64,000 nt of DNA from the NCBI GenBank assembly GCA_900315505.1, contig OMZG01000002.1, forward strand, positions 109,430 through 173,429, in the 5' to 3' direction. Origin of the DNA: an uncultured Lachnospiraceae bacterium (lineage in GTDB: Bacteria > Bacillota > Clostridia > Lachnospirales > Lachnospiraceae). The stretch's first letter is position 1, and the number at the start of each line of letters is the position of its first letter. Both the position numbers and the translations under genes were made by a program. The notes under the pieces are model-generated. The model saw nothing but the letters and a program-made list of their open reading frames with translations, made no database searches and was not told the origin of the DNA. Positions 24,730 to 33,793 of the stretch are shown here, piece after piece.

Positions 24730-27700
24730 TTATCCAAGGCTCAGTAAGCCGGCAATATTTACTGTAACCTTGGAGACATCTCCTACGACAGGATCTTTAG
24801 TTCCTACCTTTACAGATGGCTGTAAAGCCAGGACACATGTACCTTTTTCTACTAACTCAGTAATAGCAGGATTTCTGTTATCCTTATCTTCATTCAACTT
24901 CAGACTATAGACCTTATTTGCCTTGTAATTCGGGACAGCATCTTCCACTTTCTTGTCAGAGGATGGCTCATATATATCTACAAGATTTGTAATATCATAA
25001 TAATAGCCTTTGTCATTATTCTTATTTTCTTCTACAGGTATAGTATGGCTCACCTCATCAAGCTTTGTCTTACTATACAGGTAGAACTTCATAGTAATAT
25101 TTTTGCTCTTTGTACTATTATTGTCCCTGACTGTATAATAAATCTTTTGCTGTCTGATGGTCGTTCTGTCGGTCGACAATCCAGAAATAGGCTCGTTATC
25201 ATTGTCACTGTTCCTTACAATTCTGTCAATACCCTTACATATCTGGTCAATAGTTGTCTGACGATCCAGGTACTTTATATGAACACCATTAATATTCACA
25301 TCATTCTTATTTGGATCAGGATCCACTGACGGCCCGTATTTCAGGGCATCAGCATTATTCTTGGCCTTTACTGCCCTGTTATTAATCGTATTATCAAATG
25401 CATCATTGTCGATTACCAGATATGACATCTCTGTGGCAGCAGCCTTTGCAGCAAGATCTATCTCAACCTGTGTCATTCCAAGTTCATCACCGCAAGGTTT
25501 CAGATCCCTGAACGCTGAATCACTCCACTTGCTGGTGTCAATACCTGTAATCTCCTCGATGTAGTCGCGCAGCACATCAACAGAAGTGACTGTCTTGTCT
25601 CCTATATTCATCAGATATGAGTTAGCCTTCTTAGTGCTCTTTGCAGATGATGTAAAGAATGCTTCAGGCTTCGAACTTCCCTGACGATAGGCCGCGATCA
25701 TCATATTTATAAACAGCTTTGCTTCATTCTCTGTAGGGTTTATATCGTGTCCAGCTCCAGTATAATAAATATTACCGCAACTAAATAGATAGTAGCTATT
25801 GGCTGCATCATTTTTCTTATAATAGGTCTGTCCTGTCTTATTCTCTACAGTAAACCACACCACTATATCATCCGAGTTCATATTGAGCTGATACCACTGA
25901 CCATGAGTATTTGTCACATCATCATCTCTATTCCAGTTTACCCCGTTCAAATCATACGGATACGAAGTGATAGTACCTCTGTTAAGCTCATTAACCCTTG
26001 TGGTGACCGATGAATCATGATTATTCGGAGTAACATAACTATTTCCATCTGCCTTTCTTCCCAGTGGCACATATCTCTTGAGCAGGAAATCAGAATATCC
26101 CTGTGTTTCAGGAACCGTAACCACATCAGTGAGATTATCCGGATTATTATCAGGCTTGTATGCAATCGAATAGCCAGCATTCTCAAGCTTCTGGATCTGT
26201 TCCCCCGTCAGCTGCTTCTTATACGTAAGGAATCCATTATTTATACCGCCTATCCCCCACTCTGATCGACCTCCAGAACCTATGTCAGAGTCGGTGATAC
26301 CATATACATCCATCTTGTCTATATACCTAAGAATAGTATCAAACGCAAACGGGCGGCTGGATGCATCTTTGAAGCCACTGTTATTAGGAAAAAATGTGTT
26401 AAACCAGTCATCATTTTTATAACCTGTTTTAGTAGACGGTATGTATTTCCTATTTGAATTATCATGAGTAAACAGCACAGACTTACCTTCCTGCGCATAC
26501 GCCTTAATACGTTTGCAGGCATCCACATTCAGAGTTCCATAATCATCTCCAAATCCAAACAGAAGCATATCATAATCATCCAGATTAATTTTCTGACTGC
26601 TTATCTTATGATTGTTTATTTCTTTTAAAAGATTCTGATCATTATCGCGATTAGGATACTGCATCTTATTGAAATCAGATGCTTTTATCGTCACAATATT
26701 TACTATATACCGACTTCTGACTGCACTGTTGTTAAGCCATTTACCATACTCCTCAATATGTGTCCCATTGTACCACCCGTTACTACCAGGATCATTATTT
26801 CCACTCCATCCATCATCTCCACTTCTATTCTTATAAAGAAGCTGCGCTTTCTCTAAATTATATGTATCGCCGTTCTGATAATCGGAATTCACCTGAAGAA
26901 TGTTTATTACCTGTTTTTCTATTCCACTGCCATCTGCTTTCAACCTCTGCTTATATGATACTTCATTGAATGAGGCATGCGGCATGATGGAACTATCTGT
27001 GTACTCGTCGTTAGGATTCTGTGTGATCACCAGCTTCCAGTTTACTGCTCCGATCATATCGTCTGGCAATGTAACAGCAATAGAATACCCTGGTGCAACA
27101 GCTTCATTCAGACCACCCATTATTGTATTCACATGGTTATTATCATCATCCGATGAAGCAACAAAAATATCCTGTGCCTTCTCATCATCAGTGAACAGTC
27201 CGTCTCCGTTTGTATCAAACATTATATCTGCCGTATATGTAGTAGAATCCGGTGTTGAATCAGTAGGATTTACTACCTTGAAACTCATTTCAAGAGTCTT
27301 TCCAAGATAGTCAGCCTGATTCATTCCTTCTGAATATGCTACCGGACGATCAGGTATATCTGTACCAGGCTTTTTTTCAAAGACTATCTGAGGAGAAGAT
27401 ATATTCAGATACTGCTGCAAAGTCTGGGTATCAGCTGTTACCTCTGTAGCACTCCAGACATTTGCATCGGCAATATTTTTTTCTATAAGAGAATACATCC
27501 TTGTATAATGATCTACTTTATGCTTATCAGCGGTCTGGTATGAAAATCCTGACTGAGTGAATGAATAGGTTTCTCTTGTCTGAAAGAGACTCGGTTCTTC
27601 TTTTACATTACACCAGTTTGATCCATCACCATTTTTTCCAATCCAGAAAGCCTTACTTACACATCTCTGATTTTCATCCGGTGCAATAGTTCTACCATTA

Positions 27701-30144
27701 ATATGTATTCCTGTAATAGCGCAGAAAAACATACTAGAACCATTAGTCTTGATGTCTGCCGCAGGAACAGTGTATGATGACTGCGTAGCTCCTTCTATTG
27801 CCTGCGGTTTATTGTCTACCCATTTATACCACTGATAATCAAAACTGTATAAATCTTCAAGCTGGTTAACGCTTGTATTAACATACAGTCTTCCGCTTAT
27901 ATATTTTTCTTCTGCATCTTGTGAAATCCTGACTGTTGCATTAAAATCAGGCTGAGTCTCCGTCGAAACAAGATTGTCATTTATTATTACCGGATGACCT
28001 GAGCTGATAAAAGAATCCAGCTCATTTTTTTTCTTCTTGGTCAGATCATTACCCGAAGATCTATACACCTGCCTGCTATTAGGAGCATTTTTGAAGTCAT
28101 CATCCATCATACCAGCAGTAACAACATCACCTGAATTATTAAAGACTACCTGATCACCTATATTATAATATACTAGGCCTTCCATGTCTGGATCAACAGT
28201 ATTTGTCAAAGGAGTCTTTGCTCCTATATATACCAGATCATAATTTTCCGATATGTCCTCAATTTTTCCATTCAGGGTACGTGAGGACATAGTAGTCACA
28301 TTTATCTTGTCTTTTGTATAAACATTACCAAACCAGTCTCCAAGATTCTGATCTTTTATTTTTCCATTATTATCTGTAATATCAGATGAATCCTCAGGTT
28401 CTATATCAAGTATTCTAATGCTTTCCTTTGCCTTTCTGGCAGCAGAGTTCCTATAGCTGATTATGTATCTGATAATCGTAGCTATATTAATATTTTCTCT
28501 GATATTCCCAGACAGCCCATCCTTTCTCCTGAGGAAATTCTGATTCGTGACATCTTTATATACTTCATTGAAAGCTGAATTATTGTTCCTGTACTGATTC
28601 TCAGGATAATCTGTATTAAGGAAAGATGTCTGCACTCTCTTTCTGTCTCCATATGGTCTGAACGCAAATACACTTCCCTTTACATATCCATAAGGATATC
28701 TATCAGCATTGACCTGATTCCAGTTAAGACCAAGAGCATTGATAAATCCGCAATTATAGTTCACAGCAGACAGATCACAGAGCACAGCACCCTTTTGACC
28801 TATATATGTCTGAAGTGCATTCTGCAGGTTGACATTGGAATTTACTTTTCCATAGGCACCTTCTTTATAGCCACCTGAAATGACTACAAGTCCATAAGCG
28901 GACAGATCCGCTGGCATCTTATCGTATGATACTGTCTTAACACTTATCTTGCTGCTGACGCTAGCTATTCCAGGATCATCCTTATCATAATCAAGCACGT
29001 GACGTACAAACCAGTTATTATTCTGATATCCACCTTTATATTTCACTTCTGAATAGGTGACAGAAATATCACTATTACCCGAAAAATCAATACTGTATTT
29101 ACCAAGTCCCTTACCTGCATATTCCAGATCAGAAATATGAGCCTTGAAATATCCGTTCTCATCTGCTACAAACGGATCACTGCTGTCAATCCTGGCTGCA
29201 AAATATCCTGCTTCTGCCAGTGATTCAGGTGTCTCATCAGCAGGAATATCTTTACCAAATTCAGGGAGACCTGTATACTCTTTACAAATATAATATTTTC
29301 CGCTATATCTAAATTCCCTGTCTGCGGTAGCAGCATAGTCAAATACCCTTCTGCCATTATCATCATCTGTAAATATAAGCTGATTTGCTATACCTACATT
29401 CTTGTCCAGTTTATCATCTACATCAGACTGATTTATAGATGTCCATCCTGATAATTTGTCAATCCTATAGAAAACATAATCATCCTTAGATTCATCGAGA
29501 GTCTTCTTTCCTGCATCCCCTGTGCCAAAAAGAACCAGAGGATTATCAAGAGGATTATCAGCTGAAATATTCTGTGCGGAATCACCCTCACCTTTTGCAA
29601 CTATATCGTAAGAACCAGATGTCGGGGTGAAATCACCTTCATCGGTTCTCTTTACAGTACCCTTAAGCTGAACAGTCTCTTTGTTCTTAAGCGTAAGAGT
29701 ATTGGCCGAATCCACATCTTCCCACGGATAAAATTCTGTATAAAGATTACTATTCGCAGTAGTGTAAAGTGCTGCCTTGTCTTCGTTGGATGACAGTATT
29801 CCTCTCTCTTCAAGCTTCCCCAGATAATCATTGGCCCATGCTTCACGTTCTTCTCTTCCATTCTTCTCCTGAAGACCATCTTCAAACTTATCTGGCTCCT
29901 GCCCCTCTATATAATATCCGAATTCACCAGAATATCCATCCTGCACTACTTCAAGAATTCTGAAACTGCCGTCTGCCAGAAGCAGACTGCCTCTTATATT
30001 TTCTATACCAGGCAGTGAAGTAGCTGCATTTGCCTTAGTAAATCTGAGATTCTTCCACTCGGCAACTCCCAGTACCATTGCAGCCGCAAGTACAGCTGGA
30101 AGAACTCTTCTTGTAATTATTCTTTTTACTGACTTACCTTTCAT
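24730..30144 (-). CDS. Giant secreted DUF5057-like protein, putative pilus tip component
   Basis: 1804 residues, the last gene of the pilus operon. A signal peptide (basic start, VLPAVLAAAMVLG, cleavage likely after AKANAA-type sequence near 41) is present; there is no LPXTG or C-terminal membrane anchor. Three Rossmann/GATase-like segments are seen: LSAYGLVVISGGY (about 412), ENYDLVYIGAKTP (about 635) and LDDYDMLLFGFGDDYG (about 1187), the last followed by KAYAQEGKSVLFTHDNS, as in DUF5057 proteins. An Ig-like module lies near 750-830. DTNGDGLFTDDE (27181-27216) fits an EF-hand calcium loop. SCGNIYYTGAGHD near 1455 is also DUF5057-like. It overlaps the PilW-like gene by 11 bases. I infer an extracellular tip or adhesin role from position; catalytic activity is not evident. 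Confidence 0.72.
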   Translation of the reverse strand: MKGKSVKRIITRRVLPAVLAAAMVLGVAEWKNLRFTKANAATSLPGIENIRGSLLLADGSFRILEVVQDGYSGEFGYYIEGQEPDKFEDGLQEKNGREEREAWANDYLGKLEERGILSSNEDKAALYTTANSNLYTEFYPWEDVDSANTLTLKNKETVQLKGTVKRTDEGDFTPTSGSYDIVAKGEGDSAQNISADNPLDNPLVLFGTGDAGKKTLDESKDDYVFYRIDKLSGWTSINQSDVDDKLDKNVGIANQLIFTDDDNGRRVFDYAATADREFRYSGKYYICKEYTGLPEFGKDIPADETPESLAEAGYFAARIDSSDPFVADENGYFKAHISDLEYAGKGLGKYSIDFSGNSDISVTYSEVKYKGGYQNNNWFVRHVLDYDKDDPGIASVSSKISVKTVSYDKMPADLSAYGLVVISGGYKEGAYGKVNSNVNLQNALQTYIGQKGAVLCDLSAVNYNCGFINALGLNWNQVNADRYPYGYVKGSVFAFRPYGDRKRVQTSFLNTDYPENQYRNNNSAFNEVYKDVTNQNFLRRKDGLSGNIRENINIATIIRYIISYRNSAARKAKESIRILDIEPEDSSDITDNNGKIKDQNLGDWFGNVYTKDKINVTTMSSRTLNGKIEDISENYDLVYIGAKTPLTNTVDPDMEGLVYYNIGDQVVFNNSGDVVTAGMMDDDFKNAPNSRQVYRSSGNDLTKKKKNELDSFISSGHPVIINDNLVSTETQPDFNATVRISQDAEEKYISGRLYVNTSVNQLEDLYSFDYQWYKWVDNKPQAIEGATQSSYTVPAADIKTNGSSMFFCAITGIHINGRTIAPDENQRCVSKAFWIGKNGDGSNWCNVKEEPSLFQTRETYSFTQSGFSYQTADKHKVDHYTRMYSLIEKNIADANVWSATEVTADTQTLQQYLNISSPQIVFEKKPGTDIPDRPVAYSEGMNQADYLGKTLEMSFKVVNPTDSTPDSTTYTADIMFDTNGDGLFTDDEKAQDIFVASSDDDNNHVNTIMGGLNEAVAPGYSIAVTLPDDMIGAVNWKLVITQNPNDEYTDSSIMPHASFNEVSYKQRLKADGSGIEKQVINILQVNSDYQNGDTYNLEKAQLLYKNRSGDDGWSGNNDPGSNGWYNGTHIEEYGKWLNNSAVRSRYIVNIVTIKASDFNKMQYPNRDNDQNLLKEINNHKISSQKINLDDYDMLLFGFGDDYGTLNVDACKRIKAYAQEGKSVLFTHDNSNRKYIPSTKTGYKNDDWFNTFFPNNSGFKDASSRPFAFDTILRYIDKMDVYGITDSDIGSGGRSEWGIGGINNGFLTYKKQLTGEQIQKLENAGYSIAYKPDNNPDNLTDVVTVPETQGYSDFLLKRYVPLGRKADGNSYVTPNNHDSSVTTRVNELNRGTITSYPYDLNGVNWNRDDDVTNTHGQWYQLNMNSDDIVVWFTVENKTGQTYYKKNDAANSYYLFSCGNIYYTGAGHDINPTENEAKLFINMMIAAYRQGSSKPEAFFTSSAKSTKKANSYLMNIGDKTVTSVDVLRDYIEEITGIDTSKWSDSAFRDLKPCGDELGMTQVEIDLAAKAAATEMSYLVIDNDAFDNTINNRAVKAKNNADALKYGPSVDPDPNKNDVNINGVHIKYLDRQTTIDQICKGIDRIVRNSDNDNEPISGLSTDRTTIRQQKIYYTVRDNNSTKSKNITMKFYLYSKTKLDEVSHTIPVEENKNNDKGYYYDITNLVDIYEPSSDKKVEDAVPNYKANKVYSLKLNEDKDNRNPAITELVEKGTCVLALQPSVKVGTKDPVVGDVSKVTVNIAGLLSLG

Positions 30145-30859
30145 TTACTTCCTCCGCATTTTCCTTTGTGGAAAAATAATCAACGCTGTCCGTATATAAT
30201 GTACTTCCTCTAAAATAGATATCATTTTCGGACTTAAATTTCCTGCCTCTTCGTTCAAGCGATATTATCAGATGAAGCCGTCTTACATACTTGACATTCT
30301 GCTTTGTTCCTGTCCTGTCTGATTCAGCATCTGCCAGATAAAGTCTCGTAGAAAAGCCACTAACATTTTCACAGAGAGGCTCATAGTCATTGTCTGTAAG
30401 AGCATTGAACTTTGAAGCCAATAAATCCAATGTCGTATCTTCTACCTCTGCATAATAAAGTATCTGCTTTACGCTGTCATATTTATACACATGCAGTTTA
30501 TACTGATTCTTAGCTACATTATTCTGATAGTCGTCACTGTTCTGAATGGAATTGGATGTATTATCATCATATCCTTTATACTCTACAAAACAGATTGGAG
30601 CATTACTGCTATCCATTGCCTGTGGGCCTATCACAGCAGCCGAGCTGTCTATAGAATTCTCTGACATCTGCTCAGTCACCTGTTTTGATGCCTGTGACAG
30701 ACTCACGCTTCTCTGAAGTGATGAATATGAATTCGAAGATGTCACCATAAACTGACCACCTACTATCACTATTATTGACATAATTGCCACAGCAATAACG
30801 AGTTCAAGCAGCGTAAATCCCGAATTATTTTCTTTTATTTCTGCCACTTGTCTATTCAT
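30134..30859 (-). CDS. Prepilin-like protein, PilW/GspJ type
   Basis: A 241-residue type IV prepilin: short charged leader, then the processing site SG-FTLLELVIAVAIM with Glu at +5, followed by a 20-residue hydrophobic helix. The long C-terminal globular part (ending RRLHLIISLERRGRKFKSEN and a charged tail) suits the PilW/GspJ class of minor pilins. Start ATG 30859 has a TTGGAGAAAGTCT site. It lies 13 bases after the GspH-like gene and overlaps the giant gene by 11 bases. Confidence 0.8.
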   Translation of the reverse strand: MNRQVAEIKENNSGFTLLELVIAVAIMSIIVIVGGQFMVTSSNSYSSLQRSVSLSQASKQVTEQMSENSIDSSAAVIGPQAMDSSNAPICFVEYKGYDDNTSNSIQNSDDYQNNVAKNQYKLHVYKYDSVKQILYYAEVEDTTLDLLASKFNALTDNDYEPLCENVSGFSTRLYLADAESDRTGTKQNVKYVRRLHLIISLERRGRKFKSENDIYFRGSTLYTDSVDYFSTKENAEEVNER

Positions 30860-30872
30860 AGACTTTCTCCAA

Positions 30873-31397
30873 TTACTTCCTTACCATATCTACTCTACCA
30901 GTCAGCCCGGAGGCCGTCACCTGGTAAGTGATACCACCTGCAGTAATCATAATATATCTTTTGCCTGACGATGGTGCTGGTTTTTCCGTATTCGAGATTG
31001 GAGAGAACACCCTGCACGCTCCGCTTCCCTTATCAAATGTCACATACAACTTTGTCAGACCTTTATCAGATCCCATACTGCCATCATTGTACTGGACTGT
31101 CACTCTACGTGATGATATAGTCTCCGACTCTGCCTTACTTCCATTCACATAAAAGGTTACCGTTAATGTATCTCCCTTATCTATCTCCATATAGGTTCCG
31201 TCATTTCCACGTGTCATAGCATACTGCTTTGCCTGAAGCAAGGCATCTCTCATATTTGTTGCTGCCTTCTTCGAAGCCGTCGACTGGATCGGATTGATGG
31301 ACGCAAGGATTGCTCCCATCAGCACAGCAATGATTGCCACAACAACGACAATCTCCACTAACGTGAATCCCTCGTCAGTCTTTCTTCCAGTTCTCAT
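30873..31397 (-). CDS. Prepilin-like protein, FimT/GspH type
   Basis: A 174-residue type IV prepilin with site EG-FTLVEIVVVVAIIAVLMGA and Glu at +5. The helix is followed by MRDALLQAKQYAMTRGND, a stretch like that in GspH/FimT minor pilins, then a small beta domain. It is the shortest of the pilins here, but nothing shows that it is the major subunit. Its start lies within the end of the PilX-like gene (23-base overlap). Confidence 0.82.
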   Translation of the reverse strand: MRTGRKTDEGFTLVEIVVVVAIIAVLMGAILASINPIQSTASKKAATNMRDALLQAKQYAMTRGNDGTYMEIDKGDTLTVTFYVNGSKAESETISSRRVTVQYNDGSMGSDKGLTKLYVTFDKGSGACRVFSPISNTEKPAPSSGKRYIMITAGGITYQVTASGLTGRVDMVRK

Positions 31398-33777
31398 ATG
31401 TCACGTCCTTCCATTCTTTGGTCTCGGACGGTTCTGATGACCCACGCGAACCGTTCCACAGATCTGTCTCCTTTAACGCTCTTATACCATGTTCATTCTT
31501 TACTATATGACTTATACCAAGCTGAAGAGTTCCGGAACACATTACTATTCCGCCATAATTTCCCTCTATCCTGACGTCTCCATCTACCACGTATACGAGA
31601 CTCGTATTATTGTATGATCCTTCTGCAGTATATTGAATTCCATTATATGTTCCAGGAGTTCCTCCTATCACAAGATTTCCCCAATAACATCGAACCTGTA
31701 CATTACCACCGTTCTCACTATCCACAGGATTTTTTTGAGTAGCCTCCGGTACAGTACCAGAATCCTTACGAACACATAGATGACGAAGCTCATTTACATT
31801 GATAAATGTATAGAATGGTGTTGTCTTACCAGATGTTCCCGGATTCAGTGTATCAGAAAGATTATTGTAGCGCGTGCTGATCGTATTAGCCTCATCAGCC
31901 GTCACACCGCCTCCATCTGCTACATTATACTTACCTTCTGTACCTTCAAGTGTCGTACCATTTGCTCTTATCCTGGCCCCATCCTTATTGAAACCATTAA
32001 GGGTAGCATAATTGCTGATGTATGAATTCACCGTCTCACTGTTATTTCTGAAGTAATCCTTGAAATATTCATTGGCATTCTGCTGGTTCCCATTGAAATC
32101 AAGGAAATAATATCTCACACACTGATCAGGATTCCCTGGCACATTGTAAGTAAGGGTCTTGATATCTTTCCACTGATCAGTAATCCCATAATCAGATAAC
32201 TTCTTTGAAAGACCATCTATCTTACTATCAAATTTCTTCTTATCGATTGAATTAAGTGCCTTATCCTTTATCAAATTATCTGCTTCATCAGAATTAGAAG
32301 CTATAATCCGCGGATTGGAGTATGTAACATTCGTATCTGTTGTCGATGACCCTGTAAGTGTATTAAACAGACTTTCCGGAAGCAGATATGCCAGCTGTTC
32401 CTGACGTGTGGTAATAGATGAACCCATTCCCGAATTTCCTCCACGTGATGATTCCTGAATAAAGCTCTTACCTGCAATCACAAGGCTATCAATACCTGAT
32501 ATATCCAGAGTGCTATTAAAGCCGGCCCCATTCTGTACCTGATTGAAAATAATCGAACTTGACTCCATTGGAGTATTTCCGTTCCCAAATCCAAAGTAAG
32601 ATCCTTTTAGCGTGGCTGTACCACCTGTCTTGAAATTCAGATCGTTGCGGATATATATGTGAGATCCATTCCCTGATGTCAGTTTTGATCCACCCTTAAG
32701 CTCAATATTATTTGCCCAGAGTGTTCCTCCATCTTGGACTTCTACTGTCCCTGGTGAAGCTGAATTACCAGTAAAGACAATATCGCCTGAGCTACGGATT
32801 TCACTAGCTCCTCTTCTTGCAGGAGTTATGCTATACTGAATCCTGCCTTTTTCATCCTTTACATCCTCTATAGTGCCATCAGCATTTGTCTTGGTCTGCT
32901 TATCTAATGTAACAGTCCTTGTGCGTCCAATCGTGAGCTGTCCATTCTTTGGAACATTAAGGACACCATTATTCAGAACTGCTTTTCCTGCATATGCACT
33001 TCCCTCAAAAGTACTTGAATCAAGTCCTCCACCCTTTTCTCCATATCTGTACATCAGAAGTCCCTGGTCTGCTATGATCGTGTAATCCTTAAGCGCATCA
33101 TTAAATCCAACATATTGCGTACTGATACTGGCACTTGGAATAGAAAGTCTGAAGTCTGTTGTAATCTGTTCCTCATATCCGCCACTCTTATAGATCAGAC
33201 GTACCCCACGGAGAATGATATTATTATTCTTTGTAATATGAACTCGCCCTATACCATCTTCAGACGGATTGCCATTTACTATTGCCTGTACTGTATAGCT
33301 CGTCCCTGCTTTATTTCTGTCTTCGAGATACTTACTGAGAGCATCTACTTTATATCCATCAAATGATTCGATAGTACCATTAAGTCCGGTTTTTATTCCT
33401 GTAAAAAGCTGATTCTCAGGCTTGGTAATCTCAGCCATATATGCGTTATTGAAAGTAGTTTTATTCGCCGTATCACTATTGCTGAAACTACTCAGAAGCG
33501 TCTTATATCCTTGAGCTACTGCATCTGAATTGATTTCACCAAGACCCTCTTTAATGATTTCCATTCCTGTCTCAGCTGATGTAAAGGTCTTCTCACTTTT
33601 TCTCTGACTCGAACGTAACAGCACAGATGTATAGCTGGAGTAGAGAATCGCCACTCCAAGAAGCATTACTACAAACATGATAACAACGACAAGTACCAGA
33701 GAGCTTCCTTCGTTATTGATATGAAAAGATAATGAGGCAGTTCTGCCTTTTTTTCTATCGTGCCTATTTTTCGTCAT
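31375..33777 (-). CDS. PilX-like pilus assembly protein with beta-helical body
   Basis: 800 residues from ATG 33777, which has an AGGTGG site and lies 16 bases after the previous stop; the frame is open further upstream only by overlap. The N-terminus, NEGSSLVLVVVIMFVVMLLG followed by SAETGMEIIKEGL, matches PilX-type proteins, but the position equal to Glu+5 of pilins is not acidic. The rest is rich in short beta-strand repeats (SGDIVFTGNSASPGTVEVQ, GTLWANNIELKGGSKL), suggesting a beta-helix exposed outside the cell. Family members are minor pilus proteins; a structural role at the base or tip of the fibre is inferred. Confidence 0.7.
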   Translation of the reverse strand: MTKNRHDRKKGRTASLSFHINNEGSSLVLVVVIMFVVMLLGVAILYSSYTSVLLRSSQRKSEKTFTSAETGMEIIKEGLGEINSDAVAQGYKTLLSSFSNSDTANKTTFNNAYMAEITKPENQLFTGIKTGLNGTIESFDGYKVDALSKYLEDRNKAGTSYTVQAIVNGNPSEDGIGRVHITKNNNIILRGVRLIYKSGGYEEQITTDFRLSIPSASISTQYVGFNDALKDYTIIADQGLLMYRYGEKGGGLDSSTFEGSAYAGKAVLNNGVLNVPKNGQLTIGRTRTVTLDKQTKTNADGTIEDVKDEKGRIQYSITPARRGASEIRSSGDIVFTGNSASPGTVEVQDGGTLWANNIELKGGSKLTSGNGSHIYIRNDLNFKTGGTATLKGSYFGFGNGNTPMESSSIIFNQVQNGAGFNSTLDISGIDSLVIAGKSFIQESSRGGNSGMGSSITTRQEQLAYLLPESLFNTLTGSSTTDTNVTYSNPRIIASNSDEADNLIKDKALNSIDKKKFDSKIDGLSKKLSDYGITDQWKDIKTLTYNVPGNPDQCVRYYFLDFNGNQQNANEYFKDYFRNNSETVNSYISNYATLNGFNKDGARIRANGTTLEGTEGKYNVADGGGVTADEANTISTRYNNLSDTLNPGTSGKTTPFYTFINVNELRHLCVRKDSGTVPEATQKNPVDSENGGNVQVRCYWGNLVIGGTPGTYNGIQYTAEGSYNNTSLVYVVDGDVRIEGNYGGIVMCSGTLQLGISHIVKNEHGIRALKETDLWNGSRGSSEPSETKEWKDVTYENWKKD

Positions 33778-33793
33778 ATAATCACACCACCTG

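Noticed and set aside
24680..24910. Small plus-strand reading frame opposite the end of the giant gene
   Set aside because: It runs across the terminator hairpin and antisense to conserved coding sequence, with no ribosome site.
24730..30144. Giant protein as an LPXTG wall-anchored adhesin or dockerin-bearing cellulosome part
   Set aside because: No LPXTG or C-terminal anchor is present, and only one EF-hand-like loop occurs, not the paired dockerin repeats.
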